DNA of 64,000 nt from Nostoc sp. NMS8 (GCF_017115045.1 NZ_JABXKK010000050.1:1-64000), one strand, 5' to 3'. Shown: positions 26,348 through 35,984, numbered from the stretch's first letter. Translations and numbers: made by a program. Notes: generated from the sequence alone by a model not told the origin.

Positions 26348-27092
26348 ACCACAACCCCCAGTATTCGAGCGAGTTGAAGACGAACGCCTGCACCGTAAGC
26401 AACGTCTCGCTGCTGCCTTTCGCCTATTTGGTAAGTTTGGATTCAGCGAGGGAATCGCTGGGCATATTACGGCTCGCGATCCAGAGTTTACAGATCATTT
26501 TTGGGTCAACCCATTCGGGACATACTTCGGTCATATCCGAGTTTCTGACCTGGTGTTGGTTAACAGAGAAGGTGATGTGGTTAAAGGCGATGCTCAGGTA
26601 AATCAAGCTGCTTTCGCCATCCATTCTCAGATTCATGAAGCTCGACCTGATGTCATCGCGGCGGCTCACGCTCATTCCCTTTATGGTAAAGCCTGGTCTA
26701 GTTTGGGGCGTCTCCTTGACCCCTTGACTCAAGATTCTTGTGCTTTTTACGAAGACCATGCCCTGTTTGACGATTTTACAGGTGTTGTTTTAGAAACTTC
26801 TGAAGGTCTGCGATTAGCGCAAGCTTTGGAGTCAAAAAAAGCTATTATCTTACGTAACCACAGCATTTTAACTGTGGGGCATACAGTAGATGAAGCTGCC
26901 TTTTGGTACATTAGTTTAGAGCGATCGTGCCAAGCCCAACTGCTAGCAGAAGCAGCAGGTAGACCAACTACTATCAAACACGAAACAGCCCGTTTAACTC
27001 AAACTCAAGTAGGGTCACATACAAGTGGGTGGTTCGGTTTTCAGCCTCTTTATGACAGGATTGTGCGTGAAGAGCCTGATTTGTTGAATTAG
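26331..27092 (+). CDS. Class II aldolase/adducin-family protein
   Basis: A 253-aa class II aldolase/adducin fold. Motifs: FSEGIAGHITARDPEFTDHFWVNP (phosphate or substrate loop), the zinc ligands in AAAHAHSLYGKAWSS (HxH), and LRNHSILTVGHTVDEAAFWY (third His). The start MPKYDRPQPP at 26331 has GAGGAAGAGGAAAAAGAAC just upstream and overlaps the dioxygenase end, pointing to translational coupling. An earlier in-frame start at 26220 lies deep inside the dioxygenase gene and is unlikely. The reaction could be a retro-aldol or a dehydration of an oxidised sulfur intermediate; the substrate is unknown. Confidence 0.8.
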   Translation: MPKYDRPQPPVFERVEDERLHRKQRLAAAFRLFGKFGFSEGIAGHITARDPEFTDHFWVNPFGTYFGHIRVSDLVLVNREGDVVKGDAQVNQAAFAIHSQIHEARPDVIAAAHAHSLYGKAWSSLGRLLDPLTQDSCAFYEDHALFDDFTGVVLETSEGLRLAQALESKKAIILRNHSILTVGHTVDEAAFWYISLERSCQAQLLAEAAGRPTTIKHETARLTQTQVGSHTSGWFGFQPLYDRIVREEPDLLN

Positions 27093-27351
27093 CACTATAG
27101 TTTTTGGCACTAAAATATTCAAAATTCAAAATTTTCCGCGCGGTGTTTCGTAGAGAAGAGAGCTACATTAGGGGATTTAAACCCGACTGTAGCTTGCTTA
27201 AGAGCAGGGTAGCTGAACCGTATGGGAGTAGCTCAGACTTTGCTCAATTCAGCTACTTATTATCAACTTACCCTAAATATCTGAATATATTTATATACTC
27301 CAGTAAACCTATAAGTTTATAGTATTGATATCGCTCAGAGAAATCATTTTG

Positions 27352-28467
27352 ATGATTAACCAAATCTTTCGCCGCTTAATTAGCAAGTGGATATCGTTGA
27401 TAAAAATCAGGAATATCCCCTTTAACAATCAACATAAATTATTCTTTTCTTCTCCTTTGCCAATAGTGGGGGCTTTTATTACAGGTCTTTGTCTAAGCTT
27501 GCTATTTGCTGCTTGTTCCTCAACACCTACTGTTAATGCCCCCAATCCCAGTGCCACATCTGTTAGCAATTCTGCTTCCAATGCCAAAGTAGTCAGATTT
27601 GGCTATCAAAAATCAACCATTTTGTTGAGAACTAAGGGTGTTTTAGAAAAGCGTTTAGCACCTGAAGGTATCACTGTCCAGTGGACTGAATTTCAGGCGG
27701 GGCCGCAACTATTAGAAGCGATGAATGTCGGTAGCATTGACATCGGCCCAGTAGGAGAATCACCGCCAATATTTGCCCAAGCTGCGGGAGCATCACTAAC
27801 TTACGTTGTTGGTACTGCTGCTAGTCCAGCTGGTTCCGCAATTCTTGTTCCTCAAAATTCAAAAATTCAAAAAGTTACTGACCTAAAAGGCAAAAAAGTT
27901 GCTTTTCAAAAAGGATCTAGTGCCCACTTATTGTTAGTCCAAGCTTTAGAAAAAGCTGGATTGAAATATACAGACATTGAACCTAAATATTTGGCTCCAG
28001 CAGATGCCCGTGCGGCATTTGTGAAGGGTAGTGTGGATGCTTGGGTAATTTGGGACCCCTTCTATGCAGCAGCTCAAGAGGCAACTAAAGCCAGAGTCCT
28101 GATTGATGGCACGGGAATTAATAAACAGGGAGGATATTATTTGATGACCCGCAAGTTTGTTACAGAAAATCCCCAAACTGTAAAAGCAATACTGGAGGAA
28201 ATTCAAAATCTAGAAGAATGGTCTAAAAACAATCGAGAAGAAGTAGCAAAAACTCTTGCACCTGTGTTAGGAATTGATGTAGAAACGATGAGGAAGGCAA
28301 CTAACAGACGAACTTTTGGGCTTGTACCAGTTGATGACAATTTGATAAATCTCCAACAAGGTGTTGCAGATACATATTACAAATTGAAGCTAATTCCCAA
28401 AGAGGTAAAAGTGAAGGATGCAGTGTTGACAAAAGAAGAATACGCTGCTTTTTCACCAAAAACTTAA
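27352..28467 (+). CDS. ABC transporter substrate-binding lipoprotein, aliphatic sulfonate type (second copy)
   Basis: A 371-aa SsuA-family protein. The signal ends in lipobox LLFAAC (Cys about residue 56), so it is lipid-anchored. The ligand domain shows VRFGYQKSTILLRTKGVLEKRL, VGSIDIGPVGESPPIFAQAAG, LKGKKVAFQKGSSAHLLLVQAL and FVKGSVDAWVIWDPFYAAAQ, close to E. coli SsuA in pattern. It differs clearly from the first binding protein of the cluster, so the two probably have different ligands. ATG at 27352 is preferred over TTG at 27325. A perfect hairpin follows at 28504-28529. Confidence 0.85.
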   Translation: MINQIFRRLISKWISLIKIRNIPFNNQHKLFFSSPLPIVGAFITGLCLSLLFAACSSTPTVNAPNPSATSVSNSASNAKVVRFGYQKSTILLRTKGVLEKRLAPEGITVQWTEFQAGPQLLEAMNVGSIDIGPVGESPPIFAQAAGASLTYVVGTAASPAGSAILVPQNSKIQKVTDLKGKKVAFQKGSSAHLLLVQALEKAGLKYTDIEPKYLAPADARAAFVKGSVDAWVIWDPFYAAAQEATKARVLIDGTGINKQGGYYLMTRKFVTENPQTVKAILEEIQNLEEWSKNNREEVAKTLAPVLGIDVETMRKATNRRTFGLVPVDDNLINLQQGVADTYYKLKLIPKEVKVKDAVLTKEEYAAFSPKT

Positions 28468-28503
28468 ACCCAAAAACTTAAACTAGTACTAATGAATCGG
28501 TTT

Positions 28504-28529
28504 TCAGGGCATACATCTCTATGCCCTGA
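28504..28529 (+). terminator. Perfect hairpin after the second binding-protein gene
   Basis: TCAGGGCATA and TATGCCCTGA pair over a 6-nt loop. There is no T run behind it, so it may be a partial terminator, an mRNA-stabilising hairpin or a repeat. Confidence 0.5.
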
Positions 28530-28592
28530 TAGATGAAATTGCTATTAGTCAAAGAACTGACAACTTTTGAAATGTAAATCTTGGAATTAACT

Positions 28593-29414
28593 ATGACTAA
28601 TGCTACAGAACTACTGCGATCGCGCTACGGTGAAACTCCTTTCAATTCGGAAATTGAATGGAATGATTCTCTGACATCACTACTATCACACCGTTCCATC
28701 CGGTCTTATGTATCCGATCCTCTACCACCAGGAACTCTAGAGTTGCTAATTGCAGCCGCCCAATCTGCATCTACTTCTTCTAATTTGCAAACCTGGAGTG
28801 TAGTTGCAATCGAAGACCAAGAACGCAAAGAAGAATTATCTAAACTAGCGTCAAACCAAGCACACATTAAGCAAGTACCTTTATTTTTGGTTTGGTTAGC
28901 AGACTTGGCGCGTCTAAGTTACGTTGCTGACAGCCGCGGACTATCTCATGATGCTTTAGAATATTTGGAATCTTTTGTGACAGCTACAATCGATGCCGCA
29001 TTGGCAGCGCAAAATGCAACTGTAGCCGCTGAGTCCCTTGGTTTGGGAACAGTGTATATTGGCGCACTACGGAACCATCCTCAAGAAGTAGCAGCACTAC
29101 TAAATTTACCGCCTTCTGTGTTCCCTGTATTTGGGTTGTGTGTGGGTTATCCAAATCCTGAAGTGCCAGCGGCAATTAAACCACGATTACCCCAGACAGC
29201 TGTGCTGCACCGTGAAACCTACAAATTAGCAGAACAAGAAGATGCGATCGCTCACTACAACGACATCATCAAAGACTTTTATACTGAACAAAAGATGAAT
29301 ATTGCTGGCGATTGGTCAGAACACTCAGCCCAACGGATTGCAACTGTGGAGGCTTTGAGAGGACGGGATCGCTTGCGTGAAATTCTCAATAACCTCGGCT
29401 TCAAATTGCTGTAA
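28593..29414 (+). CDS. NfsA-type nitroreductase / NAD(P)H-flavin oxidoreductase
   Basis: A 273-aa FMN-dependent nitroreductase-fold protein. Features: SLLSHRSIRSYVSDPLPPGTLELLIAAAQSASTSSNLQTW (FMN phosphate and FMN contact) and AAQNATVAAESLGLGTVYIGALRN; the C-terminal half is typical of NfsA/FRP. Members reduce FMN or nitro compounds with NAD(P)H. In this cluster it is a good candidate to supply FMNH2 to the SsuD-like monooxygenase, which has no SsuE beside it. ATG at 28593 (TNATELLRSR) is preferred over TTG at 28581. Confidence 0.85.
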   Translation: MTNATELLRSRYGETPFNSEIEWNDSLTSLLSHRSIRSYVSDPLPPGTLELLIAAAQSASTSSNLQTWSVVAIEDQERKEELSKLASNQAHIKQVPLFLVWLADLARLSYVADSRGLSHDALEYLESFVTATIDAALAAQNATVAAESLGLGTVYIGALRNHPQEVAALLNLPPSVFPVFGLCVGYPNPEVPAAIKPRLPQTAVLHRETYKLAEQEDAIAHYNDIIKDFYTEQKMNIAGDWSEHSAQRIATVEALRGRDRLREILNNLGFKLL

Positions 29415-29502
29415 GGATAATAATCATAGTGCGGTTGTCTCTTTGATCAGGGGCGATCGCACTTCTATTTTCTCACAAAGTTAAATTTTCAAACTGCAAG
29501 CA

Positions 29503-30069
29503 TTAGCGGTGATGAAATTCGATCTCTTTCTCTAGAATCTTGATGTCATAGTTGCCAAAAAAATCGTGGCCCAGTAAGCCGATGCTTGCTTTTGGTGCGA
29601 TCGCTACCTGAAGATTATTACCTGTAACTCCACCTACTGCAATAGATTTTACTTTACCAGTTGGGAATTCTACTTCGCTACCATCAGCAATTTGGGCTTG
29701 CATTGTCCCCGTAGCCTGAAGTTTAAGTGTATTCGCCATATTTAGAGTAATAATCGTTCCACTAGCACCTGTATCTACAATCATTTCAAAGGTTTTTTTG
29801 TCATTGAAAGTGACATCAATCACAGGAGTTCCACCAAAACGGCGTTTGATGGGAACTCGAAAAACTTCGTTGTCTGGAGGTGCAACTATATTGGCATTGC
29901 CACAAAGCCTTGCTAATCCAACAGTTTTACCGGAGGAAGTTACCATGTAACATGCTCCTGGATCATCTGCTGTTGCTTGATGAGAGAATGCTAAAAATAT
30001 CAGCGTCGGCATTATTGTGATTGCAGCTAGGTTAACGGTCGTAATCCAACGCTTCCAAGCATTCTTCAT
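29503..30069 (-). CDS. Retropepsin-like aspartic protease, exported
   Basis: A 188-aa protein with an N-terminal signal (AITIMPTLIFLAFSHQATA, cleavage near residue 35). The retropepsin motif is FEMIVDTGASGTIITLNMA, with the flap-like AQIADGSEVEFPTGKVKSI and the end IGLLGHDFFGNYDIKILEKEIEFHHR. This is the clan AA single-domain protease that works as a homodimer, with one DTGAS per subunit. Likely periplasmic. Its substrate is unknown. Transcribed toward the sulfur cluster; no operon partner. Confidence 0.8.
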   Translation of the reverse strand: MKNAWKRWITTVNLAAITIMPTLIFLAFSHQATADDPGACYMVTSSGKTVGLARLCGNANIVAPPDNEVFRVPIKRRFGGTPVIDVTFNDKKTFEMIVDTGASGTIITLNMANTLKLQATGTMQAQIADGSEVEFPTGKVKSIAVGGVTGNNLQVAIAPKASIGLLGHDFFGNYDIKILEKEIEFHHR

Positions 30070-30500
30070 ATTATATTGCTCTCCAATGTTTCTGATATTT
30101 GTTGATAATTAAATTACTCATAGCTACTGCAAAATTTGTGTCAAAATTCCAGATTATTAATCCAAAAACACCATATTCATATATAGGAGTTATCGTTATA
30201 TGCAATACACTATAACCTCTCTACTCAAAGGAGATATATATAATATTCCTCCCTTTACTTTAGAGATAAGGGGTTAGGTACATATTAGATTCAATGGAAA
30301 AGCGCTATAGTTATTTTTTACTTATGTGCCTTTATAAAATAAAATTGCATTTTACTCAATACATCTTAACTAGGATTACTGATTGATAAATTAAAGATTA
30401 GGTAAAGACATGATAATAACACTTAGAGCAGATTAAGTGACATACTAATTACAGTAGTTTTCATGTATTTGAACTACATCTGTCGCTAGGGCACAGCAAT
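30070..30500. other. Intergenic region upstream of the retropepsin gene
   Basis: AT-rich with no recognisable gene. It presumably carries the promoter of the protease gene on the minus strand. It borders the inverted-repeat element starting at 30501. Confidence 0.5.
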
Positions 30501-30711
30501 GATAATTGATGTCAACTTAACGCAAAACTCCTTGTCCGCCGGGAATTTAAATTCCCGTCTCATAGCTAAAGTCATCTGAAGATGACTAAATATCGCCAAA
30601 AATCTCCAGTCTACTTCAGTAGACTTAAGCTATTAGCCCGAAAAGTTATTTTTGGGCGGGTATGGAAGCCAACAGTTAAGCTATTTCCAGCTTAAGTTGA
30701 CACCAATGATC
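30501..30711. mobile_element. 211-bp inverted-repeat element with four internal hairpins (MITE-like)
   Basis: The ends GATAATTGATGTCAACTTAA (30501-30520) and TTAAGTTGACACCAATGATC (30692-30711) match as inverted repeats at 18 of 20 positions. Inside are a perfect 18-bp palindrome CGGGAATTTAAATTCCCG (30540-30557), AGTCATC/GATGACT (30570-30587), AGTCTAC/GTAGACT (30608-30625), and GCCCGAAAA/TTTTTGGGC (about 30636-30657). No ORF. Best read as a non-autonomous mobile element. Confidence 0.7.
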
Positions 30712-30774
30712 AATGATGTGCCCCTACCGCGTGGTCTATTTACCTGAAAATAGCTGTAAGATAAATTTGTTAGC

Positions 30775-31548
30775 TTATTCAAGTTTTTCTGCTGCATTTA
30801 TAGCAATTGCGATCGCATTTTTCACAGCAATGTCTCTTTGTTCTAGAATGATATTTTCACTAACACTACGCCCAGCTACTACACCGCAAATAGCTGCTGC
30901 TGCAAAATTATACACTCCTGCCATTTTGAATAGTGTGCCGCATTCCATCTCGTAATTCAAGATATTCAAGCGTCGATATTCTTCTGTAATGCCATGCAGT
31001 GATCGCATTAAATATGGATTTGCTGAGTCAGTGCGTTCTTGCCCTTCGTAAAAAGTATCAACTGATGCTGTAATTCCGATGTAATGTTCAACCTCTAATT
31101 CTCGTGCGGCTTTAACTAAAGCGACTGTCAGAAAAGGATCGGCTGCGGCTGGATACTCCACAGGTGCAATGTCATAAGCTGCACCTTGGCGACACAATGC
31201 TGCACTGCCAATGACAACACTACCGACTGGTATATAAGGTTGAATGGAACCAGAAGTTCCAATACGAATAATTTGCCGGATTCCTACTTGTACCAACTCA
31301 TTAACCACAATACTTAATGAAGGCGCACCCATACCACTTGTAGCTGATAAGATACGGCGACCATTCGGTAAGTATCCTAGATAGCTATTGAGTCCGCGAT
31401 TTTCTGACAACACGCGTATATCTTGTAAATAAGTTTGGGCAATTAGACGCGATCGCTCTGGATCGCCAGATAATAGGGCAATACTGGGAGGTGATGAACC
31501 CAAATCATCTTGCTCAAAGCCAATGTGATAAAAGCGTTTATTTGCCAT
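30775..31548 (-). CDS. udp: Nucleoside phosphorylase, uridine phosphorylase type
   Basis: A 257-aa NP-I family enzyme. SIALLSGDPERSRLIAQTYL (phosphate loop), LSATSGMGAPSLSIVVNEL, IIRIGTSGSIQPYIPVGSVVIGSAALCRQGA and YEMECGTLFKMAGV (base and ribose site) are close to E. coli Udp in pattern. It cleaves uridine (or a related nucleoside) with phosphate to the base and ribose-1-phosphate for pyrimidine salvage. Length and ends are standard. Specificity among uridine and other nucleosides cannot be fixed by eye. Confidence 0.85.
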   Translation of the reverse strand: MANKRFYHIGFEQDDLGSSPPSIALLSGDPERSRLIAQTYLQDIRVLSENRGLNSYLGYLPNGRRILSATSGMGAPSLSIVVNELVQVGIRQIIRIGTSGSIQPYIPVGSVVIGSAALCRQGAAYDIAPVEYPAAADPFLTVALVKAARELEVEHYIGITASVDTFYEGQERTDSANPYLMRSLHGITEEYRRLNILNYEMECGTLFKMAGVYNFAAAAICGVVAGRSVSENIILEQRDIAVKNAIAIAINAAEKLE

Positions 31549-31637
31549 TCAATTTTGGATTTTAAATTTTAGATTATCTTATTTACGTTTAGGAACCGTT
31601 TTTATCTCTCCATGAATGCGATCGCACCCATACACCA

Positions 31638-32864
31638 TTAACCATTAAGTTTTTCAGACTTCACTACTACCCATTGCGTCACAGGCGCCATTGCTCGCCA
31701 GCCCAGAAATTTACCAATAGGTTCCGCCCGTTGAATGGCAATACGAGTTAAATCGCCACCGACTCGCTCATGCCATTGAAATAAAGTTTGCTCACCCTCT
31801 ACCGTCACCACATTTGCTACCAAACGCCCGCCCGGCCGTAGTGCTTCCCAGCAAACATCAAAAAGTCCTGTTGCTGTCACCCCACCACCAATAAAAATAG
31901 CATCTGGTGTTGGCAAGTCTTTCAGGACATGGGGTGCTTTCCCTTCAATGATTTGCAGATTTGGAGTACCGAGAGTGCTGGCATTATCGGCAATATATAG
32001 TAGTCTAGATGAGTTTTGTTCGATCGCGATCGCCCGACACCGAGCATTACTCCGCATCCATTCAATAGAAATTGAGCCGCAACCTGCGCCCACATCCCAT
32101 AACAACGCTCCCGGTGTGGGTGCTAAAGCTGCAAGGGTAATTGCTCTAACTTCACGTTTAGTTAACTGTCCATCGTGGTGATAGGCGTTATCTGGTAATC
32201 CTGGTAACTTTGGTAATGAGATCACCCCAGCATCAGCAATACAATCAACTGCGATCGCATTCAAAGCTGCTACTTCAGTTTCACCCCAAAATGCAGCCGT
32301 ACCTTCTACAATTCTTTCATGAGCGCCGCCCATACGCTCCAATACGGTGATTTTGCTGCCACCATAGCCGCGATTTGTCAAAATTTGGGCAACAATGGCG
32401 GGTGTGTCCTTCCCTTCACTCAAAATCAACAGCCGCGCTTTTGGGTAAATGTAAGACTGGAGTAGGGAGGATGGACGACTATTCAAACTCAAGGTTTCCA
32501 CCTCAGTTAAAGACCATCCCACTCTGGCACAGGCGAGGCTGAAAGCTGAAGGTGCGGGGATAATCGTCATTTCAGAGACGGGAATTCGCCGCATCAAGGT
32601 GACACCAATGCCGTAACACATCGGATCGCCGCTTGCGAGTACGCAGATTGACTGGCCGCGACGCTGGATGATTTCGTCAATTGAAGTGCTAATGGGGGAT
32701 GACCAGACTAGTTTCTCGCGTTGGTCATCTGTAGGGAGCATTGCTAAATGGCGATCGCCTCCCACAATTACTTTAGCTTGAGTAATTAGGGAAAGAGCGA
32801 TCGCACTTAACCCTTGTAACCCATCTTCCCCAATGCCGACGATAGAAAGCCATTTCTCTGTCAT
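31638..32864 (-). CDS. cobL: Precorrin-6Y C5,15-methyltransferase (decarboxylating), CbiE-CbiT fusion
   Basis: A 408-aa bifunctional cobalamin enzyme. The N-terminal CbiE half (about 1-200) is a tetrapyrrole methylase: WLSIVGIGEDGLQGLS, VIVGGDRH and VLASGDPMCYGIG. The C-terminal CbiT half (about 215-408) is a SAM methyltransferase with LLWDVGAGCGSISIEW (SAM loop) and DAIFIGGG. Together they methylate C5 and C15 of precorrin-6Y and decarboxylate the acetate side chain at C12. The fusion is the CobL form and has the normal length. It lies 97 bp downstream of the phosphoesterase gene. Confidence 0.93.
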   Translation of the reverse strand: MTEKWLSIVGIGEDGLQGLSAIALSLITQAKVIVGGDRHLAMLPTDDQREKLVWSSPISTSIDEIIQRRGQSICVLASGDPMCYGIGVTLMRRIPVSEMTIIPAPSAFSLACARVGWSLTEVETLSLNSRPSSLLQSYIYPKARLLILSEGKDTPAIVAQILTNRGYGGSKITVLERMGGAHERIVEGTAAFWGETEVAALNAIAVDCIADAGVISLPKLPGLPDNAYHHDGQLTKREVRAITLAALAPTPGALLWDVGAGCGSISIEWMRSNARCRAIAIEQNSSRLLYIADNASTLGTPNLQIIEGKAPHVLKDLPTPDAIFIGGGVTATGLFDVCWEALRPGGRLVANVVTVEGEQTLFQWHERVGGDLTRIAIQRAEPIGKFLGWRAMAPVTQWVVVKSEKLNG

Positions 32865-32960
32865 AAGACGCTCCGCCTCCGGTCAGAATTCAGTATGAGC
32901 GGGTAGGGAATATTGGTTAAAAGGCAATACTGGTAAAGTATTCTGAATTCTGAATTCTGA

Positions 32961-34520
32961 CTACTGGTTTTTTATAATCAACGGCTCAAGTTCTCGATTA
33001 TGCCATTGCCGCTGATGCCATTCGGCAATCAAAGGACGGATAATAAACTTAGGCTGTCCATCGCCTTTAACGTCAATGCGTAAACCTGAATAAGGTCGTC
33101 GCTTCTGAAAACCTTGACCGCTGCGACCAACGAAGAGATGCGATCGCGCCACTAATCTATTTTCTTCCATCAAATCTGCTCCCTCAATTCGCTGGCGGCG
33201 CAAACTAAAGCCACTACCGCCACAAACAACCCAGTGGATATGAGAATCAGCGTGTCCTGTATCCATTGTCTCAAGGTGTTCCAAGCAGTGCGCGTGACCA
33301 TTTAATACCAAATCTACCAAAGGACGCCCCTGAGTTAAGGAACCGATTTCTTTCGCTACCGCATCCAGCACACCACGTAAGCGATCGCGAACGATCAGAG
33401 TTTGGGCTTGTTGCCACTTCGTCGCCTCAGTTACATAAGGTGGATGATGGAAATAAATCACCCTTCCCCGAACTTCACTATTATTCCAAGATGCAATTAA
33501 TCTTTGTTTGAGCCAGTCTAATTGTTCGATATCAGTTACCGTTGTTTTATTAGTAGCTAGTTGTTTATCGATATCAACAATCAGTTCTTCAATTTGTGAC
33601 ATCTTGGCGTGGAAGTCGTCTAATTGGTCGGCTTCGCTGGGATTTTCGGGACGAAGTTTTGATGAATTTTCGATGATTTCCAACTTTTCTTGCTCGAAAT
33701 CTTCACGGCGTTTTTCTAAGAGTTTGCGATTGGCATCACCTTCTTTGGTTTTAGGTAGTGGTGGTGGATCGTTAAATGTATTAGAATCCAAGGCAAAAAA
33801 ATCAATCCCGCTATAGCGAAAAGTGTAGTAGCGATTGGGAAGACGGGTAAACTGCCCAGGTTGATATGAAAGACAACGACCTGTATCTGTCTTGGCTGTA
33901 TAGTATTCATCTAAGTGGCTGGCTAACTCTCCCGGAAGCTGAAACGCTTTCAGATAGTCCAGAAATGCTCGTGCGTAAGCGTCACCGGTTCCTGAGCCAT
34001 GCAGTCCCACATCTAAGTCTAAGCGCGATCGCAACAGGTGACGAATGGGTAATGTTGTTAAGGATGCCAAGCTTAATAGAATCGGCAAGTTATAGTAATC
34101 GTGATTTCCTGGTACAGGTAAAATGGGCAGCTTAAAAATCATCCGATCGTAAGCAATCTGTTTGGAATCTTCTGTACCCACGAGAAACTCTCGGTAAGGC
34201 TGGATGAAGTTCTGTTGATAGTATTCACTCGATCCCACTAAATAGATCACATCCCCGGTATGCAGCATAAAATGGGATTCGTTGTGATGAGGCAGCATGA
34301 GTTCAGCCACCTGTCGCTGGGGATTGTGTCCCCGATGCTTGCCGGAACCACTATCACCTACAACTAAAAATGAAAACTCAGAATTATCTGTTTGACCATC
34401 CTCCAACACCAGCCGAGTTTGGTCGATGTTCCGTTCCACAATTAACGGATCTTGCCACCGTACCCGCTGATTCATTTTACGAATTTTGTTAGCGATCGCT
34501 GGATCGGATACAAGTTTCAA
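32961..34520 (-). CDS. Calcineurin-like metallophosphoesterase
   Basis: A 519-aa protein with the dimetal phosphoesterase motifs in order: FSFLVVGDSGSG (GDxG), LHTGDVIYLVG (GDxxY), VPGNHDYYN (GNHD), IYFHHPPYV, and NGHAHCLEH (GHxH). A coiled insertion (about 265-330, rich in K, E and R) sits between GNHD and the HHPP motif. Such enzymes hydrolyse phosphomono- or diesters; the target is unknown. No signal peptide, so cytoplasmic. The upstream lipid kinase gene runs the same way, with a GGGAGCAGGG repeat between. Confidence 0.85.
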   Translation of the reverse strand: MKLVSDPAIANKIRKMNQRVRWQDPLIVERNIDQTRLVLEDGQTDNSEFSFLVVGDSGSGKHRGHNPQRQVAELMLPHHNESHFMLHTGDVIYLVGSSEYYQQNFIQPYREFLVGTEDSKQIAYDRMIFKLPILPVPGNHDYYNLPILLSLASLTTLPIRHLLRSRLDLDVGLHGSGTGDAYARAFLDYLKAFQLPGELASHLDEYYTAKTDTGRCLSYQPGQFTRLPNRYYTFRYSGIDFFALDSNTFNDPPPLPKTKEGDANRKLLEKRREDFEQEKLEIIENSSKLRPENPSEADQLDDFHAKMSQIEELIVDIDKQLATNKTTVTDIEQLDWLKQRLIASWNNSEVRGRVIYFHHPPYVTEATKWQQAQTLIVRDRLRGVLDAVAKEIGSLTQGRPLVDLVLNGHAHCLEHLETMDTGHADSHIHWVVCGGSGFSLRRQRIEGADLMEENRLVARSHLFVGRSGQGFQKRRPYSGLRIDVKGDGQPKFIIRPLIAEWHQRQWHNRELEPLIIKNQ

Positions 34521-34654
34521 TGCAATCTACTCCTGAATTTTTTACATGGAGATGAGGGAACTGGGGAGAAGCAAGGGAGCAGGGGGCAGGGAGCAGGGAG
34601 AAGAGTTTTCCCCTCTGCCCCCGCACCCCGCCCCTCTGGCTCTTTTCAATTCCC

Positions 34655-35626
34655 TCATTCTTCTACTGTGTCTTTCATCTCAATAGTCAGATTAGGGAGT
34701 CCTTCTAGTTTTTCTGTAGGTTCCACTTCTTCTACTAATGGCACAAAAATTCGTAAGCCTGCTGGTACACACTTAATTTCTACTGGTGTTGTGCCCAGTA
34801 TTTCACCATCTAACACAACCTTTTGTGGTGGTTCAGTCGTAATTTTAAATTGTTTGGCTCGCAGGAAACCAATATCATTCCGTTCTGTGGCGTTGCCTGT
34901 AGAAGCCGTTTGAAATAGATGAAATGTCGCTGCGATCGCTCCTGCTTTGTTGGCTGGAGCTACAATCGTTAAATCTAATAATCCATCATCATAAATCAGA
35001 CCTGCTGGCCCTTGAGCCAAGACTGAAGTGGCAGGCGCGGCATTTGCGACTGTTACTGCACAGGCACTAGTTTTAACGATCTTGTCTTCAGTTTCAATTT
35101 CAACATCAAAGTTACGTAAGTTTCTCAATTGCTGGATGCCTGCCAAGATATAGGCCATCATCCCAAAGCGATTTTTGGAATCGCGGTCTGCCAGTTCTAC
35201 AGTTTCAGCCTCAAAGCCAATACCTGCTAAGAGTACCATCGGCCTATCGTTACAATAGGCTACATCTACATGGCGGGTTCCTCCCGCCAAAATTGTCTCA
35301 CACGCACCTGCGATCGTGTCAGGAATTCCTAAAGCTGTGGCAAAAGCGTTTGCTGTGCCGCGAGAAATAATCCCAAATGGAATATCAGTACCCACTACAG
35401 CCGCCGCCGCCGCTGAGAGAGTACCATCTCCCCCCGAAGCAATGATTGCATCTACCCCTCGCTCTACCGCTTGATATGCCAGTTGGTCAGCGTCGATTTC
35501 TTCAGTTGTGAGATAAATATCGAGGTCAATATCTGGCTCTAATATTGCGCGGATTTCTGCCAGTTCTATATCTGGGTCGCCCTGACCCGCAACAGGATTG
35601 AAGATGAGACAGGCGGAACGATTCAT
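34655..35626 (-). CDS. YegS/DagK-type lipid kinase
   Basis: A 323-aa diacylglycerol kinase catalytic-domain protein. Motifs: CLIFNPVAGQGDPD at the start, IIASGGDGTLSAAAAAVVG (nucleotide-binding GGDGT), PFGIISRGTANAFATALGIP, and the C-terminal beta domain with VVLDGEILGTTPVEI (the DGE motif). The family phosphorylates diacylglycerol, ceramide-like or phosphatidylglycerol lipids. The acidic C-terminal extension EEVEPTEKLEGLPNLTIEMKD is beyond the usual end. Confidence 0.85.
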   Translation of the reverse strand: MNRSACLIFNPVAGQGDPDIELAEIRAILEPDIDLDIYLTTEEIDADQLAYQAVERGVDAIIASGGDGTLSAAAAAVVGTDIPFGIISRGTANAFATALGIPDTIAGACETILAGGTRHVDVAYCNDRPMVLLAGIGFEAETVELADRDSKNRFGMMAYILAGIQQLRNLRNFDVEIETEDKIVKTSACAVTVANAAPATSVLAQGPAGLIYDDGLLDLTIVAPANKAGAIAATFHLFQTASTGNATERNDIGFLRAKQFKITTEPPQKVVLDGEILGTTPVEIKCVPAGLRIFVPLVEEVEPTEKLEGLPNLTIEMKDTVEE

Positions 35627-35984
35627 AAGGTATTACTAACTAAGCTTGGATCATTAATGAAGATACCAAATTATTCTTAGCATTCCTGTAAATTTTCGGC
35701 TTCCCTTTTGAGGCGGAGTTTTCTGGATATATTGACCTTCAGGGCGATGTGCGATCGCATCATGCACCAAGAAAAATGAGAATCTTTGCAACCAAATTAG
35801 GTTCAATTTAATTAACAAACTTTAACATATATTAGCTTAACTACTCGATATTCTAAGATAAGCAGTGAATTTTGTCGATTAACAAATTCAATTAAAATTT
35901 GTCCATTTGTAGTAGAGAAGACCAAAACAATTGGACACGATCAGCATTTTCATTGCCCTAAATTAATATTACGGATGGGTCTAA
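35627..35984. other. Divergent intergenic region
   Basis: A 358-bp AT-rich gap between the lipid kinase (minus) and the sterol-desaturase-like gene (plus). Promoters for both should lie here. One HIP1-like GTGCGATCGCATC is seen near 35749. No gene visible. Confidence 0.5.

Noticed and set aside
27104..27322. 72-aa frame between the aldolase and the second binding protein
   Set aside because: Covers a dispersed repeat fragment (GTTTCGTAGAGAAGAG) and has no coding character.
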